Source of the DNA: Anthoceros angustus
Taxonomy: Eukaryota; Streptophyta; Anthocerotopsida; Anthocerotales; Anthocerotaceae
Length of the DNA: 64,000 bases
Assembly (NCBI GenBank): GCA_010909165.1
Contig: MU008183.1
Coordinates: 744,001 to 808,000 of the forward strand
Reading direction: 5' to 3'
The notes under the pieces were generated by a model, which saw nothing but the letters and a program-made list of their open reading frames with translations, made no database searches and was not told the DNA's origin. The translations under genes and the position numbers were made by a program. Of the stretch, positions 10,933 to 24,885 are shown in pieces. Numbering within the stretch: position 1 is the first letter of the stretch; every line of letters starts with the position of its first letter.

Positions 10933-13900
10933 CTATCTATCCTCCCTAGGGCTGGAGAGTTGTATGCCGGCCGTAAAGTTTGTTTTATAGGGGGAATGTA
11001 CAGCTCGGAGCTCGCTCAATCTCCTTTTTTCGCCAGCTATTCTGGTCTGTAGTGCAGCTTCATGGTCAGAGATGGTTGGGATAATTTTCATAAACAAACG
11101 GAAATGAAATGTGGGAGGATATTACCGTTAATCTTATGTCTGACAGTTCCCTCTCTGCCGTATGAAGGCGATCTTCAAGCTGGCGCAGAGCTTTGATGGC
11201 TATGGTTGAATCAACTTCCGTCGAAGGAGACCCTAGTCCCGCGGCCTGGGTGCGGGAGAAATCAAAAGAGACGTAAGGTAAAGCAACAGATCCCCAAATT
11301 AAGCAGAGCCGCAGCTGTTGCTGCTGCCTGATTCCTACCTGCATTATGCTGGTGCATAGGCCAATGAGTGTTTGGGCTATTTGAATCCTGTTGTCCTCTT
11401 CCTCCTGTACCAGATGCAAGACGCTTAGTCCTCCGTTACTTAAATACAGATGGCGAAACATCTGGTGTGTGAACGCTGGGAGATACCTTCAGTTGGTTTT
11501 TCAGGCGTTGTTCTTCATCAATGTTTAAGAATGGCTTCTTTCCTTCGGCAGTACGGTAGCGAGCGAGCTCATCACTCACTCTCGCTAAAACTGCTTCCGT
11601 TCTTCGAAGTCTGCCGGTCAGATCGTCGTTATGTACTCTCAGCTGATTGTTCTCCTCCTGCAATACCCACGCCAAAACATGTGAGTCCAAATGAACAACA
11701 ACTCCATAATTACGTGTTTGGTGATTGTTGGGTGATGCATCACCTTGATCTTAGCATGATGGTGAATTCGCTGCTGCAGATTTTGCTGACCAGAGAGCTT
11801 TTTCACCTCGCCTTCCAATTCTGTAAGCCGTCTCCGCTGAGCACCATTTTCTGCCTGCAAGGTGAAAGACGAGTTGCTTAGCCGTGAAGATTTAGGAGCG
11901 GTCAGGTTGCCTAAGAGACCGGAAGATATAGATCTTATACCAGCAGTCTCTCATTGTCAGCTGTGAGTGTCTGGTCTCGCAGCCTCAACTTCTCAGCAGC
12001 AACACGAGCAGCCACCATCTCAGCCTGTCGCCTATTAATCTCTTCCAGCCAGCTGCACAACAGAAAGGGACGGTAAGAGAATGCGGAAGTTGGCATTTGG
12101 AATGCGGAAGAGGCAAATGCCTTTCTTTTACCTTTCCCGTTCTTCTATGAAATCGTTCAGTTGAGCCCTCACACTTTCTAGCTCTGTTTCCTGAACAAAC
12201 AACAAACAAAATTCTTAATGCTTCTGCTTCCTCGCACAGGCATGAAAGCTCAGGTGGATACAGAACAGGGCTTGAACCTTCTCTCTTGCTTCGTCACTTC
12301 GCTTACGCGCAGACTCTGCAATTTGCTGAATCTTCTCCTGGCTGAGAACAGACTGTATGAAGAACATTAACTGTCAGCACACATCCCCAAGCACAAAGGA
12401 TGCACGTCCCCACCACGGGACAGTGACTTACAGCATAGTTCGTGATGTCAAGTTTTACACCCAGGAGATCTCTCACGACATCATGAGTCATACTTTCGGC
12501 TTCAGCAAGTCGTGTATGTAACATGAAAACCTGCAAGGCAAGGTGCGTTGGCAGGGGCCCAATCGTTGCGAACAGCAAAAGCCGAGCTGACAGTGAGTTC
12601 AGTACCTCCTTTTGCCTTGCTGCGGCTATGCCCTCCAACTCTTCAATCCGATGGCGGTTGGCGTACAGTTCTTCATCAATGTCTGAGTGCATCTGTTGCA
12701 CGAGCCCTTTTCCCCCGCACTTGAATGGGGATCCTCCACCTTTTGTCTTGATCATTGCCCTCTCACTTGATTTGCTGGAAGATTGCTGAAGCGTGATTGG
12801 TTTGGAGTGCTCCAACAAAGATTCAAAGTGTTGAATCTGCAAGTCGGAGAACTTAAACGACCACTCATGCGCTTGTTCGAGAAGCTTTTCAAGAAGCATT
12901 GCAGCTGTTGACCAACCTGTCCACTTTTTTCTTCGAGCTCCTTTCGAAGTTGGTCTGCCTCGTTGCGAGACTGCAAGAGCAGCATCTCCTTCTCTTCAAG
13001 AGTCCTAACCATGGTTTGCCACGACATCAGCAAAATGTGCCACATGAAAGAAATAGGAAAACCGCAGACGATTCTTCCGGCAGCTCCGGCAGACCTTTCT
13101 AGCTCGTCCGTCATAGCCCGTGCTTCTCTGAGATCTTGGACCCTCTGAGCATTTCTGTCTTCAGTGCTGGCTTGGACGATGTTCATATGGTGCTTCAGCG
13201 ACTGCAGCTCCATTTCCAAATCCTCTCTTAAGATGCGCTGCCTTTCTCCTTCTCTTTTCACTATCCCGACCTGGAATTTAGGACCTGGTTAGGCAAAGTG
13301 TGCGAACACTCTATGCTGAAAGCAAGAAACAAGAGACTGTCGCAAGGCTTCACCTGGCTCTCAAGGGCATTCACAGTACTCTCTAGTTCCTCCACTGATC
13401 TCTCTAGCAGTCTAGCTTCGGCATCTCGCTCTTCAGCTCGAGTTTTACTCGACTCCGCCATCTGAAGGGACTCGGAGTTAGAAAGGAGCTCAATGGCAAA
13501 GCAATCTGTTCCCGGGGTGGAAAAGTTTTTCACCTGACGAGCTTCAGAAGCGAGGGACTCCTGCTCCTCAGCAATTGCGTGGGCCATTTCAAGCTGTTCA
13601 GTGAGCACCAGCAACTCGGCATGAAGCCTATCCCTCTCCTTGGTCACATGATTCAACTCTTTCTTCAGAGATCGAGCCGTGTCCTGCTCCATGGACGTGA
13701 CATCGAGCAACTCCATCTCCAAAGCTGCAATAGACTGTTGTTTGTCCTCCAACTCATCCTCAAGAACATCCTTTTGCCTGCGCAGACCATCTACTTCTTC
13801 CTTCAGTGCCGAAGCCTCTGCTGCAGCTGCCTCAGCCAATTCATTTGCTTGTTCGAGCTCCTTTCTCAAGGAATCGACCGACCTGGACTTGGCAGCAAGT

Positions 13901-16900
13901 CCCGTCTCGAGACTTGCAGTCTCCGACCTCAGATCCTGTAACTGAACCTTGATCTGGTCAGCCTCCTCTATACAGGAGGAGATAGTGCTCTTTGCTTGGG
14001 CCATCTCTTTGCACATAGCAGCCAGGAGTCTGTCCTTGTCTTGCAGCGCTCCTTCAAGTCTGCAGACTGTAGCTTCCATCTCACGCATTTCCTGCTCTCG
14101 TGTGTCAAGCTCTTGCTCAAGCTGCAGAACAGCTGCCTCTGCCCTTTGTGCTGCATCCTTTTGATCCTTCAACTCAACAGTCGACTCTTGCAGGAGACTT
14201 ATATCGAACTCGAGTCCTCTCTTCAATTCCTCTGTTCTCTGCAGCTTCGACTGAAGTGCAGCATATTCATCCTGGCTCACAGACAGCTTCTTCTTTTCCG
14301 ATTGCCAGGCTTCAGTGTGAGACTTCAGACTCTCATTGGCAGATATGAGCGCCTTCAAGGTGCCCTCCATCTCTCTTAATGTTGACTGCCCATCTTCTAA
14401 CCTCTTCCGCAGGGCTGCTGCCTCAGCTTGCTGCTCTTCAGTCTTCACTCTGGCTTCGTCAAGCTGCAGTAACAAGTTCTCCTTCTCTTGTTGGAAGTGG
14501 CCCTGAGCCTTCGCTAACCTCTCCTGCCCTTCGTGTTCACGACTCACCAAAGTAGTCTTTGCATCCTCCTTTGCCGCAAGGATTGCTTCTTCAAGTCTCT
14601 CAACCTCAGCCACCAGCTGGCTCCTTTCTGAACTCCACGCTTCTGAAGCGTGGTCCATCCTTGATTGGGCTATTTCCAAACATTCAGACACCTGTGAAAG
14701 TTCCTGCTCCAATTGCAGAACTTTCGCCTCCAACTCGATTGCCTCAGATGTCTTTCTGTCGGCGAGAGATTGAGTTGCTTCCAACTGCTGGCGAAGTTCC
14801 TGAATTCTTAGACTCTGTCCTGTTTCGGTGTCAGATAGCAGTGCCTTTTCCGCACAAAGCTCTTGCTTGGCACTTTCTAGCTCGGCCTTCAACCTCGAAG
14901 CATTTTCTAGAAGCTGATTCCTTTCGGTCTTGTAGCCTGATGTATCAGCTTCTGTCTTTGCTAACACTTCTGCCATCAACCCCGAGAGCTGCGCAATCTC
15001 TTGTTCCAGTTGGCTGACTTTTTCTTCTGACTCCAAGGTTCTCTTGCCTGCAGCAGACTGGGTTTCGTCCAACTCCATGCGGAGCTGCATCACTCTCTCC
15101 CTCAGTTCCACCTCTGCTGCGTTCTTGTCAAGTAACTCCCTCATGGCACTGTCCAGAGCAGCCTCCACCTTCAAAGCATTCGCTTGCAGAAGACCCCGTT
15201 CTGTGTTCCATAGCTCAGTATCTCCGTTCATTTTAGCCTCTGCTCCTTCCAACGATTCAGCCAGCTGAGAGATCTCGTGCTGCAGCTCTCTGACTTTGCC
15301 TGTCAGCTCTTCAACCTCAGCAGTTCTCTTCTCCGCGATAGAGTTGGCTTCTTCAGCACGAAGACTCCACCCTGCCTGAGAGTCAGCCATGATCGCACTC
15401 TTAGCAGACAGGTCTTCCTTAGTTGTCTCTAGCTCAGCCTCCAGTCGAGAGACATGTTCTTGCAACTGACTCTTTTCAGAACTCCAAACTCCAGCCTGGG
15501 ACTCTGAAGTTGTCTTCGCTGCTTGCAGCGCCTCAGACAAATCTGTAAGCTCAAGCTCCAGAAGTCTGACTCTGCCTTCCAGCTCCTCTGCCTCAGAGCT
15601 TCTCTTGCCTGCAACTGTCCGGGCCACGAGCAGTTCTTGCGTAGCTGCCTCTAACTGTGTCTCTAAACGGGATACATTTTCCACCAGCTGATGCCTTTCA
15701 TCGTTCCACAATGCTGTGTCAGCTTCTGTCTGCAATTTCGAACCTTCCAACACCCCAGAAAGCTGTGTAAGCTCAACTTCCAGAAGGCTCACTTTGCCCT
15801 CCAACTGCTGTGCCTCCAAGGTTTTCTTGCTAGCTGCAGACTGGGTCTCTTCCAGGTCCAGTCGCAGCTGCTCCACTTCTCGTCTCAAATCCGCCTGTGC
15901 TGAATTTTTCTCACGCATCTCCATCCTAACCGTCTGCAGCTCAACTTCCAACTTGGAGGCGTTTGCTTCATGAGCTTCAGCATCGACTTTCATCTTAACC
16001 TCTGCTTCAGTCAGCTGTTCAGCCAACCGTGAGAGCTCATCACCCAGTTGCCTTTCCTTACCCTCCAGTTGTTGCACTTCACAAGTTCTCGTCTCCGCCA
16101 GAGCCTGTGCCTCTTCCAACTCCAATTGCAGCTCAGTCACCCGGTTTCGCAATCCCGATTCTGTCTCCACCTGGTGAGCCAGAAATTCGCTTTTCTGTGC
16201 AAGCTCCCTCTTCGCTGTCTCAAGCTCGGTCTTTAACTCTCCAACATGTCCTTGAAGAACTTCAGCCTTGCTGCTCTTCTCACTTGCCTCACTTCGAGCT
16301 TCACTAAGCTCCGCCAAGAGCACCTCAAGCTTGTGTGTCCAGCTGCCTTGTGCAGCATCTTCTCTCTGTTTCAACACATCCCGCTCCACAGGTTCAGCTT
16401 GGGAAGTTTCAACGCCCTGGCTCTCCTCGTTGCCGTCACCTGCAGCGTCTTCACAGAAGTCCCGAGGCTTCCTCACAGAAGTGAAAGCTGCATTCACCGT
16501 CTCCTCGGCCTGCCGCAACTCTGCCTCATACTCCTCCTGGTTCAAACTGAGCCTCAAATTCTCAGACTTGGACTTCTCGTTAGCCCGGATGAGCGCATTC
16601 ATAATCCGCTCCAGCTCCATCAACGTGGACTGTCCCTCCTGAAAGCGTTTCAGAAGCGTTGCAGCCTCAGAGCCTTTTTCCCTGGCTTCCAATCTGGCCT
16701 CATTCAAATCCAAAAGAAGCTGATCCTTCTCCCTCCTCCACTTCCTCTTCAGGTCGTGAATGTTCTCGTCTTTAGCTTCCAACGCCCTCTGCACATTCTC
16801 AAGCTCCAACTCGAGATTCGCAATTCGACACTTGAGCTTCTCAGTGCCTTCATCTGCCCCCAGGCTCTTGGCTTCCGAGACACCACTGTGTTCCCTCCCA

Positions 16901-19900
16901 TTCTTACGACTGTCCTGGGCCAGTGACAGTCTCTGCCTTGTTTCCAACAACAACCTTGACAATCTAGTTAATTCAGCCTCGAGGCTGTCTTGAGCGGCTT
17001 TCGCCCCCTCAAGGCTGCCAGTCAGGCTCTGCTTCTCAGCATTCCACGACTCACGCTCCTGGTGATGAGAACGCTCGCCCTCGGCCCTTGATGCCTCCTG
17101 CCGCTCCAGCTGAAGCTCCAAGCTGGAAATCGTAGAACCTAGTTCCGCAGTATGTTCCTGAGCGGTCTCCACTGCCAGTCTCAGACGCTGTCGCTCAGCA
17201 GCAAGCGTCTCCCTCTCTTGTTCCCATTGTGACTCCTTGCATCGAATTCCATCCTCTGCAGCCTGCAGACTGCTCGTCAGCTCCTGCAATTCCGCTTCCA
17301 TTATTGCAAGCCTCTCTGCTAGCCTGCAAGCTTCAGCGGTTCCGTTAGCGGAGTCTGCCTTGGCCTTAGCAAGATCGGCAGAGAGCTGTTTTTGCTCCAC
17401 CGTCCACTGAAGAGCAGCGGAGCATGATTGGTTCAGGGATAGCGTCAAGCTCGCCACCTCAAGATCCAACTGCTGAATTCTGCCTTGGAGCTCGTCCACC
17501 TCAGAAGCCTTCCTGGTTCTATCATTCCTCGTCTCCTCCAGCTGCAGCTGGACTTCCTCCAGCCTCCTCGCCCAAGTTGTCTCTGCCTGGGCAGTGCTTG
17601 AAGTCTTCTCGACAAGCGTTCTCCTTGCAGTCTCCAACTCTGCCTCCAACAGCTCAGTCTTACTTCCCTTCTCCTTTGCCTCTCCTAATTCAGCTGCAAT
17701 CAGGTTCATCTCCTCACCCTGCTGGGAAAGAGCAGCCTTCAGATCCTCCACCTCAGATTCCAAGAGGGCAGCCTTGCTTCCCTTCTGCTTTTCCTGCACC
17801 AATTCTGCTGAAATTACGTTCATCTCGTCAGCCTGCTGGGAGAGAGCAGCCTTCATGTCCTCCACCTCAGATTCCAAGAGAGCAGCCCGGTCGTGCAATT
17901 CACAGAAATTGTCCTGTTTGTTCCTCACGAACACTAGGGCAGCATATGCCTTCCTCTCAGCCTCACCACACTTCAACTCCAGCTGCAGCATCTCGGCTTG
18001 CAATTCGGTAGCTTTCCTGGACATGATGTCTGCAGCATCGCTGAGCACGATAATCTGCTCCTTCAGTTCTGCCTTCTCCTGTTGGTGAGACTGGTGGAAC
18101 TCTGACACGGACTTGCTGAAAGCCCGGAGCTCAGCTTCAGTGTCCCTAGCCAGACAATGCGCGCTCTGGAGCTTCTTCTGCATAATCTCCAAAGGCCTGC
18201 CCCTATCAGCCACTTTGAAGGAAGAACGGACAGAGCCGTGATCGACAGTCATCCTCTGAGAGAACGTTTCCTCGATGATCTCATCCATCTCTAAGGACGC
18301 ATCAAACAATGCCTGGTCACCTTCAGCAAGATATTCTGCCAGCTTCGCGGTGGCAGCTTCCCACTCTCTTCGCAGCGTCTCATTTTGCTGTTCCTGGTCC
18401 TTTAACATCAGCTTCAAATCATCAAGCTCAGCCGTTAACTGGCGGATTGTCTCTGCTGCCGATGCCTCGGCTGCTGCCCCTTCCTGCATGTCCAGCAGTT
18501 CGGACTGCAACGCAGTGATTGTTCTTGCCGTCTCCGTCTCAGCTTGCGCGCGGGTGGTGTCCATGTCTCGTTCCCTGGCCAGCTGGGCAGCATGTTGCGC
18601 TTGCAGCCTCTCGTTCAAGCGTTGCGCTTGCTCGAGCTCCCTTCTGCTTTCATCCAGCCTACCCTCCAGTGCAGACTTCCATGTCCCGTCATATGCTCCG
18701 CTCCTCTGCTCCTCCGCGGACCTGGTATGGAACTCGGCCTCAAGCTTCTTCAGCTCGTTTGTTTTCCTCAGTTCAAATCGAAGGTGATGAACTTGCTCTT
18801 CGAGCAGCTTGTTCTGTTCCTCACTCTTCTGTAAGCTCACAACTGACTCCTCCAGCTCCCGAATGGTGAACACCTGCTGACCCTCCATAGCCTCCACCAC
18901 AGCCTTTTCCTCGTTCAGCTTCTCCGTCAATTCCCCAACCTGCTGGCTGAGCTCTGCACATCTTTCCTCCAGGACTTTCCTTTGCGTCTGCTCTTCCTCA
19001 AGCATCGCCTCGTAGGACTCGATTTCCAACTGCAGTTGCATGACCTCCTCGGAATGCCTCATCTCAAGGGAATGCACTTTCTGCATTCGTCCAGAACAGC
19101 TCGCATCTCCTGACCTGTCATCCCCATCCCCATCGCCTCCAGCTGTTGCTGTCACCGACAACTTCTCGATCAGACTGCGGGCTTCCTGAAGCTGAGTCTT
19201 GAGCTCCTCAAGTTCCATTTGGACCTCGTCCTTTTCCTCGTCACCTGCAATAGTGGGCTGTGGCTCCTCCTGTTGGTCCAGCTCAATCCTCTCCTCCCGA
19301 TTCTGCTCTGGTGATAACATCCGGATCGCAGTTTGAGCCTTCAAATCAACCTCTTTTTGCTGCCACATAGCAGCCACCTCCTGAACATTGGACAGGGATT
19401 CCCTCTGCTGCAAAGCCCTCTCCTCCGTCTCCATCCTCAATCGCTTTACCGAAGCTTGAGCAAAGAATGCAGTTTCCTGGACATGCTTCCGCAGCCCCTC
19501 TGCTTCCTTCATACCATCTTCCAGCTGTCGTTCCACCTGCAATCTCAACTCAGTCTCTTGCTCCCGCAGCGCAATTTCCTGCTGAACCCGCTCTTGTTCC
19601 TGCACAAAGAGCCAAACAACCCATCAAACATCACCATCCATCCTGAGTCGCTCTCCTCCCCTTTACGACATGCACAAACCTTCTTCAACTCTTCCTCCAG
19701 CCGAGCCACGACGTCCCTGCTCTTCACAAGCTGCTCTTCGAGCTCCTCGACTCTCTCTTGGTTGGACGCCCTCGCCTACCAAGACAGAAGACAAAATCAC
19801 CCGTCTCCAGCATCAAAACAACAATCACCCACCTCCAGCATCAAAACAGCATAAAACCAGTCCCAATCATCTTCGTCGCAATCAGCATGGCCATCAACAC

Positions 19901-22900
19901 ACCTTCATCGCCTCCAATTCCCTGTCCTGATCAGCCTGAAACCCAGAAATCTTCACCTCCATTTCATCAATTTGTCTGCACCAACAAAACGAAATCAGAC
20001 ACCAAAATCCCACATCAGCAGAGCAGCAATCAAAGCCACAACCCATCACATCCACCCACCTGGTCATCTTGGCATTCGACTCCAGGCAGCTATTTAAGTT
20101 ACTCCGATACTCGTCAATCTGTCGCCGGTAATTCTCCACCTCCAGATGCAGCAGCTCATTCTCACGCACAGCTGAAGCGAGCTCGGGAGCCAGAGCCTCC
20201 CTCTGCCAATTGAACAACCCAGCCGTCGCAGGATGAGCATCATCACAAGGCATGGCCACACAAACACAACCACCCGAACACTCCACGAGCCCGCTCCCCT
20301 TCACCAAAAACACGCCACCCTCAAGGCGACATGAATGCGGTTGGGGGGAAACGGGGCATCCTTAGCCACGAGGTCTGGGAGCGGGTGCAACCTGGGAGAT
20401 TGTGAGCGTCCCCGCGCATTCATCGAGGAGCTTTCCATCCAGCACTTCAAGCAGCTGTTGCAAGCGAGAAAGCAAGACCGGGATGAGTCAGACCGTGGGC
20501 ATGTACATACCGGGAACCGATCCGGTGCAGAAGCCAGCAGCAGCGGTCCAGGCATCGGGATCCGGGACCTGCAGCTGACTGCCACCCAATGCTTCTTCTG
20601 CGCGCTTCCCACGTGCAGCAGGAGCATTGGGTGAGCGTGTCAGGGAGGACAGGATCCCGTGACCCGGAGTTCCTTCCGCTTGGCCACACGCTTCCCAGTC
20701 CTGTTTGTGCAATAAAGCGCCATACCCGCATGCCCACCTCCAAAACGCATCCCACCACGTACCTGGTCACGGAGACTGGCCACCTCTTCCACCAGAATTT
20801 CCCGTTCCCCGCCTTCGTAAAACTCCTGGTATCTGCGGGGAGCAAGGCAGGCGTGATGTCGGGCAGTCTGATCCAACCAATGCCGAGGCTTGACTCGCGG
20901 GCTGTGGGATGTTTACCTCCTGAGATCCTCCATGAGTCGGATGTTCTCCATAGCGAATCTCGTGAGCTCGGGATTCCTGTCGATCCGAGCACGGACCAGC
21001 TGCAGCTCTTCTTGCAAAGCATTTTTCTCTTCCATCAGATAATCTTGTGCTGGCAGGATGCCGTCTGCGACTAATTCCAGCCTCCTGATCTTGTCTTCCC
21101 GGAAGCGTAGCATCATCTTCCCGCACTGAGTGTCCTCTTCCCTTTGCCGTACCTGCAATCATGGCACGGATCAAAACCTGGGGAAGCCAACTGGTGATCA
21201 TCAGGTGGAGAAGGAGACTCATTCCGCGGGAGGAAGACTGACCAGGCGATTGAGTTGTTCGATTTCGGCAGCAAGCCGTTTGCTTGCATTCTCTGCTTCC
21301 TGCTCTCTTCTGAGAGAGCCTGCTAGCACAGCTTCGACATGCCTCATCTGACAAGCCGTCAGGCTGTCAGTGCTCTGAATGGACTGACTTGCAGCAAGGA
21401 ATTTGATGATTTCCGCTCACCTTTTTCGATGACATGTGTCGGAACTTTGCTGAGTCCCATGAAGAATCAACAGATCTCCGAAGAGTATCGCTGGCATTGA
21501 CACCTATTATGGCCATGGAGGCGTCATCGTATCCCTGAGCCGACTCTCGAAGAGGGAGGGATGACCGAATTGATGGGGTTCTCGACACACTTTGTCGACG
21601 CAGTCGATTCAACTCATCCTGGTTGACGTTCATGGAGTCAGTGAGAGGAGACGGGAACATCGGTTGAGAGCAGCATCTGGTTACAAGAAGCTGATTACCT
21701 TGAGCTGTTGAATCTGTTGCCGCAAAGCAAGGACATCTCCAGAAGCATCCTCGTTCACCACAGCCTGCAGAAACAAGAGCTTTGTTTTAACAACCTGACT
21801 AACAGGAAACGGCGCAGTCATTTAAAGCAGCGATTGATCCTTGCAACACAGGATAAAACAGCAGCTCAATTACGTTGTTGCGAATGAATTTAGCTCGCTG
21901 CGCGAATTTGAGGGTGCTGAGGGTCTCTAGTGCACAGCTGAATGTCGAGGACAAAGTCAGGAGGAAGGCCAGCTAAACAGATTGTGACAACGAAAATGCA
22001 GAAACATGAGAAATCGCCTGCACGCACCAGCCTGATGGGCTGACGTTGGCGATGATGGTTGTCTTCGAGTTACCGCCAAGAGAATCCTGAACACACGATT
22101 GCATAAGCCTAATACTTCTCACATCATCAACGATAACACTATCTGGAGCAGAGATTCAAGGCAAATGGTCCGGAAACGGCAGCAACCTGAAGAAGGAAGG
22201 TGAGTTTGGAATCTCGATATGGTACATGTCGCTGCTTCCCGTTTGCAACATCAACTAGAACCATAATAACAAGTCTGAAAACAAACACAACACCTTAGCA
22301 TGTTGCAGGGGCGTCCATCCTGGACATGACGGCATTGAGAGAGAACCGTACCCCAAAGTAGAGAGAGATTTGTTAATGTTCGCTGCTTCCTTGAGCCGTT
22401 CACCCTCAGCCCCTGAACTCTTTTGTCTGAAGCCAGCATCCGCAGTTCAATGTACAATCCCTTCGCCTTGCAACACACGGAGACGAAGTTGGTAGGGAAG
22501 TTCAGGATTCACCTCTCTGACCCAGCAAGGTCCACAAGATTCAGACGCCCGAACCTCGTGTTCACCATCGAATCACTCTCCCACTGCACCATAACCCACA
22601 AACAGAAGCATTAGCGCAAAAGGAAGCGTTCACATCCGGCACTTCACCTATAACTCTTGTCGATAACGTGCTATCCAAAGAAGGGAAACTCACCTTGCTC
22701 TCCACCACACAGGTGAAAACACTGTGAGATCTACTGCTCTCTCTGTTCATGTTTGTTGCTGCAACTTTCCTGTTCGCCGCTCCCTGATACAACAACACCA
22801 GGCATGAGCACTGTGTGAATGGCTTGTTGTCCAGAGGACCCGATCTCAAGCCGATTATGGAATACCTGCAACAGCAACTGGATCACATCTTGGACTCCCA

Positions 22901-24885
22901 AAACCTCAACTTCGGTGAGGTTCTCCACATAGACACCTTTCTTGGCATCCTCCCTCATCTGCACGTCGAGGTGCAATAGTGGTAAGCCCGTGCACACAGG
23001 CTAAAGACCTCGGACGGGCAGCCTAGTGGATGCAGCCTTACTTGCAAATTGCACGACGCGGGCTCCAGAAGATCGGTGATCTGTTCATTGTATATCTCCA
23101 GGAATGAGCACTTGCAGAGGTACTTCAGTCGCTCATGTCGGCGTACTTCCTCTTCCTGCCAGCCAAAACGATGAAAGCATGAGTTTAGAGGAAAGAATGT
23201 GCTGCCATACACTAGACTCACGTGAGATAAGGCTTACATGGCGAATCCTTGCGAACAGGTACTCAAACACACGGGGAGTCATTCCGCGGTTGCTGCTAGG
23301 ACGATTGTTGTCCAAGCCATCGATGTCTCCCAGCATGGTATGTGTCTTACCACTTCCCGTCTGAGAACATGAGATTCGCCCAACCAACTCCGTAAGATGC
23401 TTTCAAACCATGTTGCAAAGGAAGGACACAAATTTTGAATATGCAGAGAAACTGACCTGCCCATACGCAAACATGCAGCTGTTGTAGCCAGAAATGCAGT
23501 TGTCCACCATAGGCAGACCAGCAACATGAAAAAGCTTTTCCTGCAACGCGTGAAAGCCTCTTGGTCAGCTTGCAGCATTCCAGTATGCCGAGAAGTACCA
23601 CCATGTCTGACAACAGAGAACCTGAGAGCAGAGGAGTGGGGCATACCTGACTTATGCTTTCACAAGCCACATGATCAAAGGTAAAGCGAGCTTCTGGCTG
23701 GCCTAACCACGTGATCGTATGGGCACTCTCTTGTTTAAGGCATCTAGCATAGCCTTGAGCGGAAATCTCAGAACTGCTAAGTGGACGAGTTCGGATGAGC
23801 ACCTGCACAATGCAAAGACATGATAAGCACGAGCCATTTGTAGTCCAGAATCACAAGACTCCCTGCACAGCGAGCACCATTCCAGTTGACACCACTGCAG
23901 CTCACCTGCACATTATGATCCCTCCAAAACATGGGATCCTCCTCCAGATCAAACTGTACGTCAGTGACCATACTGCTGCTGGGAGCAGCAACACTAGATT
24001 TGGCAGGTTGTGCCGAACTTGGTGGCCGAGGAGCTACATTCTGAGAAACCTGTGAGCGACCACTCACTGGAACCCCTGTAGCACCACCATACTTAAGTGC
24101 CCTGGACACACTTCTTGCAGGGGTTGGCAAGGGAGCCACTGACCCCAAAACTGTGCCATTCTCTGCATCACCATTTTGCCGGATGCTACTGAGTCGTTTT
24201 GGGGGGGTCAAAGGATTTGAGCCGGCTGCAGCAGCATTCTGGTTGGCCATTACTGGTTGAGCGTCCGCCCCATTCACCTGCCTAGCCAATCCTCGACTGG
24301 GGGTAGTCACCTCAACAGTAGGGACAGAGGGAGACCGTTTCAAGCCCCCAACCGCACCTGCAAAATGCAGAGGGTGGCAAAGGTGACGAAAGACCATCAA
24401 GCAAGGCAACACGCCCATCTCCATGCACACCCACCAAAACGACATCCCGGCACCGCACATAACCTCAACAGGAACTTACCAGTAACAACACACTCCACAG
24501 CAGGAGCAGAATTGTGCCTCTGGTGCCAGGTAAACCTGCTCTTGGACACCTGTGCCACGGGGGCTGCAGAAGAGGACAGCACATGTTTCTCCGGCGTCAC
24601 AGCTGCCTCAGAATTCTCCAAATGCGGGAAACTCCCACCTCCCAGACCTGACCCCGCCACTTTCTTCTTCGGAGTACCCGGATCCACTTTTCTTGGAGAC
24701 AACCCACCACCGTACCCGTCTCCAGCCACCGGATTGAACGCACTCTCCGGAATAGAGCTCAACGGAGCCCTCCCTGTTCCCGAGCCCCCGCCCTTGGCCT
24801 GAACCGCATCCGCGCTCAAATCCTGCGCCGGTTTCTTCGGCGAACCTCTGGAGAACAACCGGAGAGGGGAAACGCCCTTCACCAT
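10933..24885 (-). CDS. Kinesin-12, phragmoplast-orienting-kinesin type, giant coiled-coil protein
   Basis: A plus-end microtubule motor of the plant kinesin-12 class, which acts at the phragmoplast and division site. The start ATG is 24885; about 190 low-complexity residues precede the motor. Motor exons are short: [11 protein letters not shown] up to 23647, FAYGQ (exon 23540-23457), P-loop TGSGKTHTM from 23360, SSRSHS at 22738-22721, LVDLAGSER ending near 22513, and INKSLSTLG near 22360. Then come coiled-coil exons and one uninterrupted exon of about 6.3 kb (about 19600-13400) encoding a long heptad-rich rod. Small exons follow, and a last exon 11046-10933 ending PREDR-stop. Splice phases agree where tested, for example the 72-base intron near 13460-13535, which happens to be open in frame. 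By rough count the protein exceeds 3,000 residues, larger than the Arabidopsis POK proteins. Homology to POK-type kinesin-12 is inferred from motor and architecture. Confidence 0.9.

Noticed and set aside
13579-19330. Long plus-strand open frames of 60-226 codons opposite the kinesin rod
   Set aside because: They are Leu/Ser-rich shadows of the coiled-coil exon on the minus strand; the Glu, Gln and Leu codons of the rod read as open frames in reverse. No splice sites or motifs support them.
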